Positions 8,587 through 17,391 of a stretch of 64,000 bases of DNA are shown here, piece after piece. The stretch lies in NCBI GenBank assembly GCA_023460395.1, contig JAEWQB010000018.1, positions 1 to 64,000 of the forward strand. The letters are read 5' to 3'. The first letter of the stretch is position 1; every line of letters begins with the position of its first letter. This DNA comes from Pseudomonadota bacterium (GTDB taxonomy: Bacteria; Desulfobacterota; Desulfovibrionia; Desulfovibrionales; Desulfovibrionaceae). The notes beneath the pieces are model-generated. The model had not been told where the DNA came from and did no database searches. It saw nothing but the letters and a program-made list of their open reading frames with translations. A program made the translations under genes and the position numbers.

Positions 8587-9354
8587 CTACACGTCCAGAT
8601 CAAGCCCCACCGGGCAGTGGTCTGATCCGAACTGATCCATCTCGATCCAAGCATCCCGGACAGCAGGCGCCAGTTCACTGGAAACAAAAAAGTAGTCTAT
8701 TCTCCAGCCCACATTCCGTTCGCGGGCTTTAAAGCGGTAAGACCACCACGAATACATATCTGCCACATCAGGGTGTTTGAGCCGGTAGGTGTCCACATAT
8801 CCATGGTCCACCAGCCTATCCAGCCACTCGCGTTCTATGGGTAAAAACCCCGAAGTTTTTTCGTTTTCCTTGGGGCGGGCAATGTCGATGGGGTGATGCG
8901 CCGTGTTAAAGTCGCCGCAGACCACAATGGGCTTTTCTTTCCGCAATGCCTCAGCATGCGTCAGAAAGGCATCGTAAAACCCCAGTTTGTACTGCAAACG
9001 GTCATCACCAGACTGGCCGTTGGGGAAGTAGATGTTAAAATAATGCAGCGCGTCAAATTCCAAATGGATAACCCGCCCTTCGCCCTGAAATGCCTCATGG
9101 GGCAAATCAAACTGCACAGCTACAGGCGCAGGCCGAGAGAACACCGCCGTGCCGGAGTAGCCTTTCTTCACCTGCGAGGCGAACCAATAACTATGGTAAC
9201 CAGCCGGATTCCTGTCCGCCTCGTCTACCTGTACCGGGTCCGCCTTGGTTTCCTGAAGCCCAATAACATCCGCGTTGCAACTGGAAAACCAGTCCCATTC
9301 AGGCTTTTTCCGAATGGCTCGAAAGCCGTTCACATTCCAAGAGACAAAACGCAC
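8587..9354 (-). CDS. xthA: Exodeoxyribonuclease III
   Basis: The 255-residue protein matches the ExoIII/Ape1 endonuclease-phosphatase fold: AP endonuclease and 3'-repair exonuclease activity for base excision repair. The active-site motifs are present in order: WNVNG at the N terminus, LQETK (metal-binding Glu), GDFNTAHHPID (Asp/Asn) and SDHCPVGLDLD at the C terminus (Asp/His). The start codon is GTG with AAGGAT upstream. It is a single-gene unit with its own terminator. Confidence 0.95.
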   Translation of the reverse strand: MRFVSWNVNGFRAIRKKPEWDWFSSCNADVIGLQETKADPVQVDEADRNPAGYHSYWFASQVKKGYSGTAVFSRPAPVAVQFDLPHEAFQGEGRVIHLEFDALHYFNIYFPNGQSGDDRLQYKLGFYDAFLTHAEALRKEKPIVVCGDFNTAHHPIDIARPKENEKTSGFLPIEREWLDRLVDHGYVDTYRLKHPDVADMYSWWSYRFKARERNVGWRIDYFFVSSELAPAVRDAWIEMDQFGSDHCPVGLDLDV

Positions 9355-9458
9355 GTTATATCCTTATTGTTCTTATGGGTTACGCCCTGTCTGCACTTCG
9401 CGGCGCGCAAACGCGCACCAGCCAAGGCTTCGCCATCCCGCGCCAGCGGAATGTCCGC

Positions 9459-11168
9459 TCACTGCAACACTGGCATTTTGGGTATGTGGAACAGCACTTG
9501 TGTTCCCGCGCCGGGAGTGCTTTGAATATGTAATCCATATTCCGGCCCGAACATCTGCGCCAGGCGTTGATGACAGTTCAGCACGCCGATGCCCTCCGAG
9601 GCGGATTCCAGCGGGTGCTGCTCAAACAACCGGTCAAGCTGCTCCGGCGCGATGCCCACGCCGTCATCTTGCACGGTCACACGCAGTTCCTCACCCTCCC
9701 GCGAAATGGCGAGCTTAATAAGCCCTCCCTCTTCCCGCCGGGAGATACCGTGTTTCACCCCATTTTCCACAATGGGCTGAATAAGCAGCGGCGGCACGGG
9801 CCAATTCTCGCAACCGGGTGCCACATCCATCTGTACGCGGATACGGTCGCCAAACCGCGCCTGTTCAATGGCGAGGTACGACTGCACCTGCTCCAGTTCG
9901 TCCGACAGCGGGATAAACCCCCGGCTGGAATCCAAATTCCGCCGCATATACCGGGAAAGGTCCAGCAACAGATCCCGTGCTTTATCCGCGTTGGTACGGC
10001 AAAAAACAGCAATAGTATTAAGGGAGTTGAATAAAAAATGAGGATTGATTTGCGCCTGTAGCCGACGAATTTCCGCATGAGCCAGCATCCGGCTTTGCAA
10101 ATGCAGATCTTCCAATTCTAGCTGTGTGGAAAACAAACTGCCCAATCCCTTAGCCAGCTCATACCGGATGCGGTCCAAGGGCTGTCGTCTGGACCCGTAA
10201 AATTTCAGCGTGCCCACAATGCGGTCCCGCTTGCGCAGGGGCACGACGATGCCCGAATGCAAAGGGCACCCCGCGTGATTGCAGCCGATATCGACCGGCT
10301 GGTGAAGCACCACCGGCTCCCCGGTTTCCAAAACGCGGCGGGTGCCCAGCGTGCAGATGTCCGCCCCCTCCACATGGTGGTCGTCGCCCTTTCCAATATG
10401 GGCCAGAACCACCTTGTCATCAGTAATGGAGACAGCCGCCACGGGTATACTGTCAAAAATAATACGCACGGTTTCCCGCGCGGAAGAGACATTCAATCCG
10501 CCCCGCAGATGCGACACCGTCTGATTGGCGATGGAAAGAATCTGCTCCGCCATATCAGAATCGCGTTTTTCCCTGTCCTTAAAGACCAGACTGATCACTT
10601 GGACAAAAAGAACCGCGCCCACCGAGTTCACCACTATCATGGGCATGCCGATAATCTGCACCAGATGCAACGCATCGGCAAACGGTCGGGAAAGCAGCAA
10701 CACCAGCCCCATATGCACCGACTCTCCCACTATGCCCAGCAGAGCCGCAGCACGCCAGTCCAGCCGCCCGCCAAGCTTCCGGGAAACCAGCCCGGCGGCT
10801 ACCCCCTCCAGAAGAGTCGCCAAACCGCATGGCAAGGCAGAAAATCCACCAATATCAATAAGGTTGCGATGCAGCCCCGCGATAAGTCCCGCACCTGCGC
10901 CCACCACCGGACCGCCGAACAGGCCGCCGGTAATGACAGCCATAGCACGCAGATTAGCCACGGACTGGTGAATGTCGTTACCGCTGTAAGTGCCTAAAAT
11001 GCCAAACAGGCCGAAAAACAACACATAAAACGTGGTCTGCACCGAGCTGCTGGCGGGACGCCCCCCGCCGAACCGTTCTAATGGCCTCAACGACAGCAGT
11101 AAAAATGCCGCCGCCACAATCAGGCCGAACCGCTCAATAAGCACTCCAAGCAAAACTTCCGTGGCCAT
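9459..11168 (-). CDS. LytS-type sensor histidine kinase (5TM-GAF-HisKA-HATPase)
   Basis: In the 569-residue protein, residues 1-205 form the multi-helix LytS-type sensor domain with its GGLFGGPVVGAGAGLIAGLHR motif. Residues about 225-355 form a GAF domain. NPHFLFNSLN around residue 375 is the phosphoacceptor His region of the LytS/YehU class, and ENGVKHG plus DDGVGI form the ATPase domain. The GAF domain has a Cys-rich loop (CNHAGC), which could sense redox state or a metal; that is inference. It follows the LytTR regulator by 47 bp, making a two-component pair. The stimulus is unknown; relatives respond to pyruvate or cell-wall cues. Confidence 0.9.
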   Translation of the reverse strand: MATEVLLGVLIERFGLIVAAAFLLLSLRPLERFGGGRPASSSVQTTFYVLFFGLFGILGTYSGNDIHQSVANLRAMAVITGGLFGGPVVGAGAGLIAGLHRNLIDIGGFSALPCGLATLLEGVAAGLVSRKLGGRLDWRAAALLGIVGESVHMGLVLLLSRPFADALHLVQIIGMPMIVVNSVGAVLFVQVISLVFKDREKRDSDMAEQILSIANQTVSHLRGGLNVSSARETVRIIFDSIPVAAVSITDDKVVLAHIGKGDDHHVEGADICTLGTRRVLETGEPVVLHQPVDIGCNHAGCPLHSGIVVPLRKRDRIVGTLKFYGSRRQPLDRIRYELAKGLGSLFSTQLELEDLHLQSRMLAHAEIRRLQAQINPHFLFNSLNTIAVFCRTNADKARDLLLDLSRYMRRNLDSSRGFIPLSDELEQVQSYLAIEQARFGDRIRVQMDVAPGCENWPVPPLLIQPIVENGVKHGISRREEGGLIKLAISREGEELRVTVQDDGVGIAPEQLDRLFEQHPLESASEGIGVLNCHQRLAQMFGPEYGLHIQSTPGAGTQVLFHIPKMPVLQ

Positions 11169-11215
11169 GTATCATCTCCCCGCGCAAAGATGATTTCCGC
11201 GCGGAATACTTACCG

Positions 11216-12025
11216 TTAAAGTAGTCCCAAGCGTTCTTTAAACTCTCGCACGCGGCTGCGGTTCACCACTATTTCCGTGTCCGCCGCGTCATCCATGCAC
11301 AAGGTGTATCTGCCGCCATCCCATGGCGCAAACTCCCGCACCGTAGCCAAGTTCACCAGTTCGGCCCGGTTCGCCCTGAAAAAATCGTATGGCATAAGCC
11401 GCTCTTCCAGCCGCCCCAAGTTAGCGCTTCCGTGGCAGACAAACCGCTCGCTTCGGGTGTGTACCCATACCTTTTTTTCATCCGCCCGGCAGAAGCACAC
11501 CTCGTCGGGCTGCAAGAGCAGCATGCGACCATGGCTTTCCACCGAGAGCCGGGTAAACGGCGCACGCTGGCCTATACGTTCGAGCAACCGAGCCACATCC
11601 CGTTGTTCCGCCGCAGCCTGCCCCACGGCCTCACTTGCGTCGTCTGCCGTGTCACGACTGCCCAGACGCTGCCGGGCTTTCTCAAGCCCCTTGCGCACTC
11701 TAGATTCTTCCAGCGGTTTCAGAATATAATCAATGGCATTTTCCTCAAACGCGCGAATGGCGTATTGGTCAAATGCAGTGGCAAAGATGACCAGTGGCGG
11801 GGTATCCATGTCCATAAGCTGCTCCACCACGCTGAACCCGTTGCCACCCGGCATTTCGATATCAAGAAACACCAGATCGGGAACATGGTGATGAATGGCT
11901 TCCAGCGCTTGCGTGGCGGAAGAAGCGGAGGCCACCACTTCCACATCGGGCATGCGTGAAAGCAGATACCTCCATTCGTCCCGTGCGGGCGGCTCGTCGT
12001 CCACAATGATGCAGCGTATGACCAT
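11216..12025 (-). CDS. LytTR-family response regulator
   Basis: The 269-residue protein has an N-terminal receiver domain (IIVDDEPPAR; phosphoacceptor Asp in FLDIEMPG near residue 54) and a C-terminal LytTR DNA-binding domain from about residue 160. The latter shows the signatures FFRANRAELVNL and NRSRVREFKERL. The linker is Ala/Glu-rich. I chose ATG 12025 because the receiver fold begins at once after it; the frame is open further upstream, but that part has no domain character. It is the first gene of the pair with the LytS-like kinase. Confidence 0.9.
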   Translation of the reverse strand: MVIRCIIVDDEPPARDEWRYLLSRMPDVEVVASASSATQALEAIHHHVPDLVFLDIEMPGGNGFSVVEQLMDMDTPPLVIFATAFDQYAIRAFEENAIDYILKPLEESRVRKGLEKARQRLGSRDTADDASEAVGQAAAEQRDVARLLERIGQRAPFTRLSVESHGRMLLLQPDEVCFCRADEKKVWVHTRSERFVCHGSANLGRLEERLMPYDFFRANRAELVNLATVREFAPWDGGRYTLCMDDAADTEIVVNRSRVREFKERLGLL

Positions 12026-12164
12026 GTTGAATGCTACCCCGCACGGGTAATGATGTAAATAGCGCCTCCTTGCCAGCCGACGGGAGGGAGCGTACAAGGA
12101 TACGCCAAGGAGATTTTCCTTGCGTAGTCCCCATAACCGCCCAACACCCGCCCATGGAGGTCCG

Positions 12165-12980
12165 ATGCGTAATACGGTTTTGTGCACCGCGCTCGCCGCG
12201 CTGCTTCTGTTCTTTTCCTCCGCAGGCGCACACGCCGCAGAGACTAATGCCGCACTAAAAGCACAGGTGGAAACGGTGCTGCGTGAGCACCCCGACATGC
12301 TTATGAATATTCTCCGCGAACACGGGGAAGAGCTATACGGTATCATCCGGGAAGCATCGCAGCAGGCGCAACAAAAAGCTATTTTGGCACAACGGGAAAA
12401 AATCGTCGCTCAGTGGAAAATAGACCTGAATGAACCCAAGTCCGTCACACTGAAGGACCGCATTATCCGCGGCAATGCCGACGCCCCCGTGACCATCGTG
12501 GCCTTTTCCGACTTCACCTGCCCTTACTGCGAACAGGCCGCTCAGGTTGTAACGGCCCTGCTCAAACATTACGGGCCGACAGTACGCCTTATTTTCAAAA
12601 ACACACCGCTGGCCTCGCATGCCAGTGCCCGCACCGCCGCGGAATATTTCGTGGCAGCAGCGCGGCAAAGCCCCCAGAAGGCATGGCAGCTCTATGACAC
12701 GTTCTTCGCTAACCGCGCGGCTGTGACGGAAGAGGGCGCCCCCTTCCTTCGGAAAGCTGCCGCCGACGCGGGCCTAGACATGGAACGGCTTGCCAAAGAT
12801 ATGCAAAGCCCGGCTGTGCAGGAAAGTATCGATCAGGACGTAAAAGACGCGCAAGCCCTTGGTTTCAAGGGCACCCCCTACTTTTTGGTCAACAACATTG
12901 TGATTCGGGGCGCACTGCCCTTTGACCTGTTCAGTGAAGCTGTGGAAATGGCGCTGGAACGCGTTAACTCAGGGAAATAG
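12165..12980 (+). CDS. Periplasmic DsbA-family thiol-disulfide oxidoreductase
   Basis: The 271-residue protein has a cleavable signal peptide ending near AGAHAAE. An N-terminal helical segment (residues about 28-95) is of the kind found in DsbA-like ScsC/Com1 proteins, where it drives oligomerisation. The thioredoxin fold follows, with the active site CPYC at residues 119-122 and the cis-Pro loop FKGTPYFLVNN. It may oxidise or isomerise periplasmic disulfides. GGAGG precedes ATG 12165. It is divergent from the LytTR regulator and may be its target, though no site was identified. No DsbB is nearby. Confidence 0.88.
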   Translation: MRNTVLCTALAALLLFFSSAGAHAAETNAALKAQVETVLREHPDMLMNILREHGEELYGIIREASQQAQQKAILAQREKIVAQWKIDLNEPKSVTLKDRIIRGNADAPVTIVAFSDFTCPYCEQAAQVVTALLKHYGPTVRLIFKNTPLASHASARTAAEYFVAAARQSPQKAWQLYDTFFANRAAVTEEGAPFLRKAAADAGLDMERLAKDMQSPAVQESIDQDVKDAQALGFKGTPYFLVNNIVIRGALPFDLFSEAVEMALERVNSGK

Positions 12981-13210
12981 GATAACAAACAGGGCCTCGC
13001 CTGCGCGCCAGTCTTACAGCCTCTGTGTCCGCTGTGCACATCCGACCTGCCCTTCCGAACAACAAAGGAAGGGGGCGCAAGAGGCGAAGTCACGAAGCAT
13101 GGCGGGACCATGCGGGACCGTACTGAACAATACAAAACCGGGCCGCGCAGTACCGGACAAGCAGACCTGTCCATTAGGGCAACCACCGCCCACAGACGTT
13201 CCAACAACAT

Positions 13211-13243
13211 AAAAAGGCCGCCTCCATCAGGGAGGCGGCCTTT
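13211..13243 (-). terminator. Rho-independent terminator of cydAB
   Basis: A 13-bp perfect stem (13213-13225 with 13231-13243) and a 5-nt loop are followed on the minus strand by extra T. It lies 24 bp past the cydB stop codon. On the plus strand it could serve the DsbA-like gene. The preceding stretch, 12981-13210, holds nothing else I can support. Confidence 0.9.
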
Positions 13244-13266
13244 AGCATTGGTTTAGTTTGCGCAGG

Positions 13267-14295
13267 CTAATACGCTTCGTCTGAGGCCAAATCCTTGTCT
13301 GTAATCTTGAAGGAGAACACGCGGTAGGCCCAAGCCTGATAGAATATAACAATGGGGACAAAGATGAGCACCACTCCCAGCATGATCTGGAGTGTCAACG
13401 TGCTGGAAGCCCCGTTGTGAATGGTCACCGAGTAGATATTCTCAATGCTGGAAGGAATGAGCGCCGGGTACATGCCCACCACCCCGAACAGGGTGCAGCA
13501 GAAGATGGTGACCGCACTGCTGGTCCATGCCAACGGCGCAGAGTCCGCCGCAATGAACAAGCGGGTAACAAACAGGCTTACCACAGCCAGAACGATGATC
13601 ACCATAAGTGCCGGCACGCTGAGGTAGTTGTGGTACAAGTCCGTATAGACGGCGGTAGCGGCGAGGAACGCCACAGCGGCAGCCAGCATATAGGGCCAGA
13701 GGCCACGGGCCGCGCACATAGCCTTCTCGTGAATGCGCCCCGACGATTTAATGGCAAGCCACAACGCGCCGTGCAGGCAGAACATCAGCACAAACAACGC
13801 GCCTCCCAGCAGGCCGTAGGGATTCAGCAACTTGATCAGGTTGCCGTGGTACACGCCGTCCCCGTCCACGGGAATGCCTTGGAACAGGTTGGCAAACGCC
13901 ACGCCCAGCAGCAATGCGGGAATAAAACTTCCTAGGAAGAGGAAGGTATCCCACAATTTGCGCCATGCTGCGGATTCAATTTTATTGCGGAACTCAAAGC
14001 TCACCGCCCGGAAAATAAGCGCGAAGAGCAAAAGCAGCAACGGCGCGTACAATGCGCTGAACATAACGGCATAGGCTTTGGGGAATGCGGCAAAGGTAAC
14101 ACCGCCCGCCGTGATCAGCCACACTTCGTTGCCATCCCAAAAGGGTGCGGCGGCATTATAAATAGTGCGTTTTTCTTGCTCATTTTCAGCAAGGAACGGC
14201 ATCAGCGTACCCATGCCAAGATCAAAGCCATCAAGGATAAAGTAGATGGCCCAAAGTGTGCCCCAGAGCACGAACCATAGGGATTCCAAAAACAT
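13267..14295 (-). CDS. cydB: Cytochrome bd oxidase subunit II
   Basis: The 342-residue membrane protein is of the CydB family. LWGTLWAIYFILDGFDLGMG near the N terminus and WDGNEVWLITAGGVTFAAFP near residue 55 are hallmark blocks. With CydA it makes the menaquinol-oxidising, oxygen-reducing bd oxidase of the cytoplasmic membrane. In an anaerobe its likely job is to remove oxygen. It follows cydA by 42 bp. No CydX or CydCD gene is seen. Confidence 0.95.
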   Translation of the reverse strand: MFLESLWFVLWGTLWAIYFILDGFDLGMGTLMPFLAENEQEKRTIYNAAAPFWDGNEVWLITAGGVTFAAFPKAYAVMFSALYAPLLLLLFALIFRAVSFEFRNKIESAAWRKLWDTFLFLGSFIPALLLGVAFANLFQGIPVDGDGVYHGNLIKLLNPYGLLGGALFVLMFCLHGALWLAIKSSGRIHEKAMCAARGLWPYMLAAAVAFLAATAVYTDLYHNYLSVPALMVIIVLAVVSLFVTRLFIAADSAPLAWTSSAVTIFCCTLFGVVGMYPALIPSSIENIYSVTIHNGASSTLTLQIMLGVVLIFVPIVIFYQAWAYRVFSFKITDKDLASDEAY

Positions 14296-14337
14296 AGTCT
14301 GACCCTCTGTGATAAAGGTTGCTGTCCGTTACGTTGC

Positions 14338-15639
14338 TTAGGCCTTTGGTCCCTTACGGGCGTACTTGCGCAGCAAGTAAATATCCAACACGCCCAACCC
14401 GGAATAAACCACGAGAAAGGCGATAATGGAGACCAGCACGGACGAGGCTTCCACCGGGGAGACCGCATCGCTGGTGCGCATCATACCATAGACGATCCAC
14501 GGTTGGCGGCCCACTTCGGCCACGGTCCAGCCAAGCATAATCGCCACGTAGGGAAGCGGAATGGTGTAGATGAGCGCCTTCAAAAGCCACGGTTTTTCTT
14601 GAATCCGATTACGCCACACCCACGCAAGCCCCGCCAGAATGGGGAAGAGTGTTCCCAGCCCCACCATGGTGCGGAAGCTGGCGAACGTAATTAGCACGGG
14701 AGGACGATCTTCCTTGGGGAAATCGAGCAATCCCTTCACTTCGGCGTGCGGCGAGTTAAACGCGAGCATGGAAAGCCCGTAGGGAATTGGCAGGGCTTCC
14801 ACCACATTGCGTTCGTTCTTCTCATCCGGGAAAACCAGCAGGTTCATGGGAGCGCCTTCCATGGTGTGCCAGTGCGATTCCATGGCGGCAAGCTTGGCGG
14901 GTTGCAGCTTGGCAACCACATTTCCCTGATGGTGCCCGCTGACAATAACCACAAGGGCACACACCAGCGCCATGACCGTGCCGTACCGGAACGAACGATG
15001 GAAAAAGAGTTCTTCATTTTTCCGCAACAGGTGCCACGCGGAAATACCCATCACAAAGAATCCAGCGAGCATCCACGAGGCAATGACCGTGTGCGGATAT
15101 TGCCCAAGCGAATAAGGATTCATAACCACGTCGAGGAAATTCGCCAGTTCAGCCCGTCCGTTACGGATAACATACCCCGTGGGGTTTTGCATGAATCCGT
15201 TGGCAATGATGATCCACAACGCTGACAGGTTGGAGGCAAACGCCACCATCCAGATAGCAAAGCAGTGCATCTTTTTAGAAACCTTTTCCCAGCCAAACCA
15301 CCACACGGCGAGGAAGATGGATTCCAGAAAAAAGGCCGCAGTGGCTTCAATAGCCAACAACGAACCGAAAATGTCACCCACATATTCCGAGTAGCGCGAC
15401 CAGTTCGTCCCGAACTGGAACTCCAGCGTAATGCCGGTCACTACTCCCAGAGTGAAGTTGATAATGAAAAGCTTGCCCCAGAATTTAACCATGCGCTTGT
15501 ACATCTCGTCGCCAGTACGCACGTACATGGTTTCCATGATCGCAAGCAACACAGAAAGTCCCAGGGTGAGTGGAACGAAAATGAAGTGGAAGAACACGGT
15601 TACAGCAAACTGCAACCTTGACAACAGAACAACATCCAT
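14338..15639 (-). CDS. cydA: Cytochrome bd oxidase subunit I
   Basis: The 433-residue CydA carries the heme ligands and the quinol site. SRLQFAVTVFFHFIFVPLTL at the N terminus contains the high-spin heme His. GWTVAEVGRQPWIVYG near the C terminus is a conserved block. The length is short, as in the Q-loop-short bd oxidases of anaerobes and Gram-positives. AAAGGGGG precedes the ATG. It is the first gene of cydAB and matches the oxygen-defence role of the flavodiiron protein at 30464-31669. Confidence 0.95.
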   Translation of the reverse strand: MDVVLLSRLQFAVTVFFHFIFVPLTLGLSVLLAIMETMYVRTGDEMYKRMVKFWGKLFIINFTLGVVTGITLEFQFGTNWSRYSEYVGDIFGSLLAIEATAAFFLESIFLAVWWFGWEKVSKKMHCFAIWMVAFASNLSALWIIIANGFMQNPTGYVIRNGRAELANFLDVVMNPYSLGQYPHTVIASWMLAGFFVMGISAWHLLRKNEELFFHRSFRYGTVMALVCALVVIVSGHHQGNVVAKLQPAKLAAMESHWHTMEGAPMNLLVFPDEKNERNVVEALPIPYGLSMLAFNSPHAEVKGLLDFPKEDRPPVLITFASFRTMVGLGTLFPILAGLAWVWRNRIQEKPWLLKALIYTIPLPYVAIMLGWTVAEVGRQPWIVYGMMRTSDAVSPVEASSVLVSIIAFLVVYSGLGVLDIYLLRKYARKGPKA

Positions 15640-16248
15640 AATTTTCCCCCTTTCAGAGAAGGATTCCGGCAGCTACGCGCGCGCCGCCGGGTAAGCTAGG
15701 TATTAACGAGCTATATGCCGTTCCAGCCTTCAGCCGGTCATTTTAGCAGTTTCAGAGGAATGGTTATCAGTATCGAATTGTGTCTTTTTTGCAAGCCAAA
15801 TCCGAGCTGCATGTCACTAAACACGGAACCGCCACGCATTCGCTCAAAGCGACTATCATGCTGCGCGTATAGCACATATTTTTTCATGCTGTCAGCAAGA
15901 AAGGCATTATTTCGTTACACGCCGTATGGCATGCCCTAATGCCCACGCGCATACTTCAGCCGCGCCAAAGCCTGCCTAAGCCCCCGAAGGCAGGCCCAAC
16001 GAAAATGCCCCACCTGCGCGCGGCACTGCAAGAAAATCGCAACAGACCATAATTACAAGACAAAATGCACACACCCATATATGTGGGAAAAACAACAAAC
16101 AGTCCCATCTGCATATTGCCGAAATCGAGAAAGTTGGGCACTGTACAAGGATAATGTCTCGAAAGCGTCACAAGGGGTATTTACCTTCTGCGCAGTTGCC
16201 ATAGCAATGGCGCATTTGTCAGTAACCACAAATAGGTAGAGGTTTGGA
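15640..16248. other. Divergent cydA/potD upstream region, no gene
   Basis: This 609-bp gap separates two divergent operons and should hold both promoters. The one clear structure is an inverted repeat GCCTGCCT/AGGCAGGC at 15970-15977 and 15988-15995, with no T run and therefore not a terminator. I could not identify an FNR-type, Rex-type or sigma54 site. Short frames here show no protein character. Confidence 0.5.
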
Positions 16249-17316
16249 ATGAAGAGACTGTTTGCCCTGCTCGCACCTTTCGCCCTGCTGCTGGTTGCCG
16301 TTGTTGGCACGGCACAGGCCGAAACTCTGAAGCTGCTGACATGGAAAGGCTACGCTCCCAAAGAACTCGTGGACAAATTCGAGAAAGAAACGGGCGTCAC
16401 GGTGGAGGTGACGTACTCCAACAACGAAGAAATGATCGCCAAACTCCGCGCAACCCGTGGTGCCGGGTTTGACCTCGCCCAGCCCAGTCAGGACCGCATT
16501 TCTTCCGTGCAGGCCGAATACGGGCTGTACCAGCCCGTTGACTATTCCCGCATTGAAGCCGGTCTGTTCATCCCCTCCATGCTTGATGCCGTAAAACGCA
16601 ATACGCTGGTAGATGGCAAGTCCTATGCGGTTCCCTTCTGCTGGGGCACTTCCGGGCTTATCGTCAACTCGGAAAAAGCTGGAAACGTGGATTCATGGAC
16701 CGCCCTGCTGAATCAAAAATACACCGGTCGCGTAAGCTACCGTCTGAAGCGCCCCACCATCATCGCCATGGGCTTCGCGCTGGGATACGATCCCTTTGCC
16801 CTGTACGCCGACACCGCACAGTACAAAGCCATGCTTGACGACATTGAAAAGCAGTTGATCGCAGCCAAGCCCATAGTGAAAAACTATTGGGCCAACGGGG
16901 ACGCCCTGCTGGAATCCATGCGCTCCGGCGAAGTATACGTTGCCATGGCATGGGACAACGGCGGCTGGAAGCTGCACGCCGAAAATCCCGCCATCGACTT
17001 CAAAGCCCCCAAGGAAGGCGCACTGGGCTGGATTGATACCTTCACCATTCCCGCCAAGGCCAAAAACCTAGACGCCGCTTACAAGTGGATAAACTTTATG
17101 CTGCGCCCTGAAAACGCAGGATACTTTACTACGCAGGAAAACACGCCCACCGCATCCGCCGGTGCCAACGCCCACGTAGCCGAAGCCGTGCGCGTGAACT
17201 TTGAGCGTTCCTTCCCTGCCGAAGTCATCGACAACATCAAGTGGTACCCGCCTGTTCCGGCAGAACTGGAAGCGCTGGAAGGCAGAACGTTGGATAAAAT
17301 TAAGGCCGCTCAATAA
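16249..17316 (+). CDS. potD: Polyamine ABC transporter substrate-binding protein
   Basis: The 355-residue periplasmic protein has a signal peptide (cleavage near GTAQA-ET) and a PotD/PotF-type type II binding fold. The TWKGYAPKELVDKFEKETG opening, the PFCWGTSGLIVN hinge block and the AYKWINFMLRPE tail are typical of spermidine/putrescine binders. It delivers ligand to the PotABC pump encoded directly downstream. The substrate is inferred; thiamine or other cations remain possible. A strong terminator follows it, so it can be expressed above the pump genes. Confidence 0.9.
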   Translation: MKRLFALLAPFALLLVAVVGTAQAETLKLLTWKGYAPKELVDKFEKETGVTVEVTYSNNEEMIAKLRATRGAGFDLAQPSQDRISSVQAEYGLYQPVDYSRIEAGLFIPSMLDAVKRNTLVDGKSYAVPFCWGTSGLIVNSEKAGNVDSWTALLNQKYTGRVSYRLKRPTIIAMGFALGYDPFALYADTAQYKAMLDDIEKQLIAAKPIVKNYWANGDALLESMRSGEVYVAMAWDNGGWKLHAENPAIDFKAPKEGALGWIDTFTIPAKAKNLDAAYKWINFMLRPENAGYFTTQENTPTASAGANAHVAEAVRVNFERSFPAEVIDNIKWYPPVPAELEALEGRTLDKIKAAQ

Positions 17317-17340
17317 GCGTCCCCTTCCCATCAATCCCCG

Positions 17341-17372
17341 ACACGGAGCGGCACTGGCCGCTCCGTGTTTTT
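17341..17372 (+). terminator. Intrinsic terminator inside the pot operon
   Basis: A 12-bp perfect stem (17341-17352 with 17357-17368), a 4-nt loop and a run of five T (17368-17372) lie between potD and potA, 24 bp after the potD stop. It should release most transcripts after the binding-protein gene and lower expression of potABC. Confidence 0.92.
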
Positions 17373-17391
17373 CCATACCAGCCAGAACAGT

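Noticed and set aside
12922..13212. A 96-codon frame after the DsbA-like gene
   Set aside because: Most of it lies in the gap before the cydAB terminator, without a ribosome site; composition is random-like.
15970..15995. GCCTGCCT/AGGCAGGC repeat as a terminator
   Set aside because: There is no T run on either strand and it lies between two divergent promoters.
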